From contig DILZ01000109.1 of assembly GCA_002425305.1 (NCBI GenBank), positions 19,363-25,587 of the forward strand: a stretch of DNA of 6,225 nucleotides, written 5' to 3'. Below the pieces are notes generated by a model, which saw only the letters and a list, made by a program, of their open reading frames with translations, was not told the DNA's origin and searched no databases. This DNA is from Ruminococcaceae bacterium UBA5579. Its GTDB lineage: Bacteria; Bacillota; Clostridia; Oscillospirales; Ruminococcaceae. Below, piece by piece: positions 5,826 through 6,225 of this stretch. Positions within the stretch are counted from its first letter, which is position 1; the number at the start of each line of letters is the position of its first letter. Both the position numbers and the translations under genes were made by a program.

Positions 5826-6225
5826 ATGGGCAATCGTATCAGTTTCGGAGAAGATTCTCTGAAAATGAGCAACGGTTTGACAGCCGTTTTCATTGACGTT
5901 ATGACACTTGCGGGTTCGCGGCTTGCTCAAACGGTTGACGAAAAGCGGCTTATCGTGTGGCTTGCCGAAAAAGACCAAAGCGTTGTCGGAATAGGAACGG
6001 TAGACTTTGACATTCGCGAAATGCCGTGGAATACGGAGCGTTTCGAGGAAAACAAGCGTTTTATGCTGAAAGTGATAGAATCAGCGGAAAACAGAATGGA
6101 TTGGGATAAGCTCGATTATCAGCCGAACGAAGAGCATATATTTTGGGCATTGAAGGAATTTGCGGAGCTGATATCGAAAATGACCGTGGAGGACGTTGAC
6201 CAAAACGCCGCTGACGAGTGGCTCT
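5826..6225 (+). CDS. Hypothetical protein, 3' end beyond window
   Basis: An open frame of 133 complete codons running off the right edge with no stop, started by ATG with AAGGAG 8 nt upstream. The protein is soluble and acidic. Visible segments include a beta-rich core (LIVWLAEKDQSVVGIGTVDFDI, about residues 40-61), an aromatic MPWN turn (64-67), and helical stretches in the C-terminal half containing DWDKLDYQPNEEH and FAELISKM. I do not recognise a named family; the style resembles small clostridial proteins often found near immunity genes. Its first 16 residues resemble those of the preceding gene (R4, F7, G8, E9, L12 and N16 are shared), which hints at distant paralogy or convergent strand composition. 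The arrangement suggests co-transcription with the WapI-like gene. Confidence 0.8.
   Translation, partial: MGNRISFGEDSLKMSNGLTAVFIDVMTLAGSRLAQTVDEKRLIVWLAEKDQSVVGIGTVDFDIREMPWNTERFEENKRFMLKVIESAENRMDWDKLDYQPNEEHIFWALKEFAELISKMTVEDVDQNAADEWL

Noticed and set aside
1..6225. CRISPR arrays, insertion sequences, tRNA or rRNA genes, long direct repeats
   Set aside because: None was seen on reading either strand; the window is almost fully occupied by tightly packed plus-strand genes.

Overview
The window reads as chromosome of a low-to-medium-GC Gram-positive anaerobe, most likely class Clostridia and perhaps Oscillospiraceae/Ruminococcaceae. The reasons are strong AGGAGG-type ribosome binding sites, frequent ATA isoleucine codons in moderately GC-rich DNA, a TTG start, a consensus sigma-A promoter, and clostridial-style protein families. 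This placement is inference; no rRNA or other taxonomic marker is present.

Layout. Everything I can support is on the plus strand. Bases 1-137 hold the 3' end of an SCP2 sterol-binding-like gene, closed by two consecutive intrinsic terminator hairpins (146-182 and 190-214). Immediately downstream lies a near-perfect promoter (TTGACA, 17 bp, TATAAT, with a TG extended -10). It starts what looks like one long operon running off the right edge: TatD-associated-type radical SAM protein (280-897), ruvC (897-1424), ruvA (1453-2040), a membrane-anchored TPR protein (TTG start at 2071, to 2979), a histidine phosphatase (2972-3553), ruvB (3571-4629), a CPBP/CAAX-type intramembrane protease (4626-5411), a small WapI-immunity-like protein (5395-5808) and an incomplete hypothetical protein (5826 to the edge). 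Several junctions overlap (1, 8, 4 and 17 nt), no gap exceeds about 30 nt, and no terminator is visible after 214.

Function. The core is the full Holliday-junction set: RuvA and RuvB (branch migration) and RuvC (resolvase), all with intact key residues. Two unrelated genes are inserted between ruvA and ruvB, and a radical SAM gene is translationally coupled to ruvC. The tail (membrane protease plus two small acidic proteins of immunity-like character) has no evident link to recombination.

I found no CRISPR array, insertion sequence, tRNA/rRNA, attachment site or convincing new defence system. The points most worth following are the ruv operon's unusual companions and the possibly paralogous pair of small proteins at the right end.
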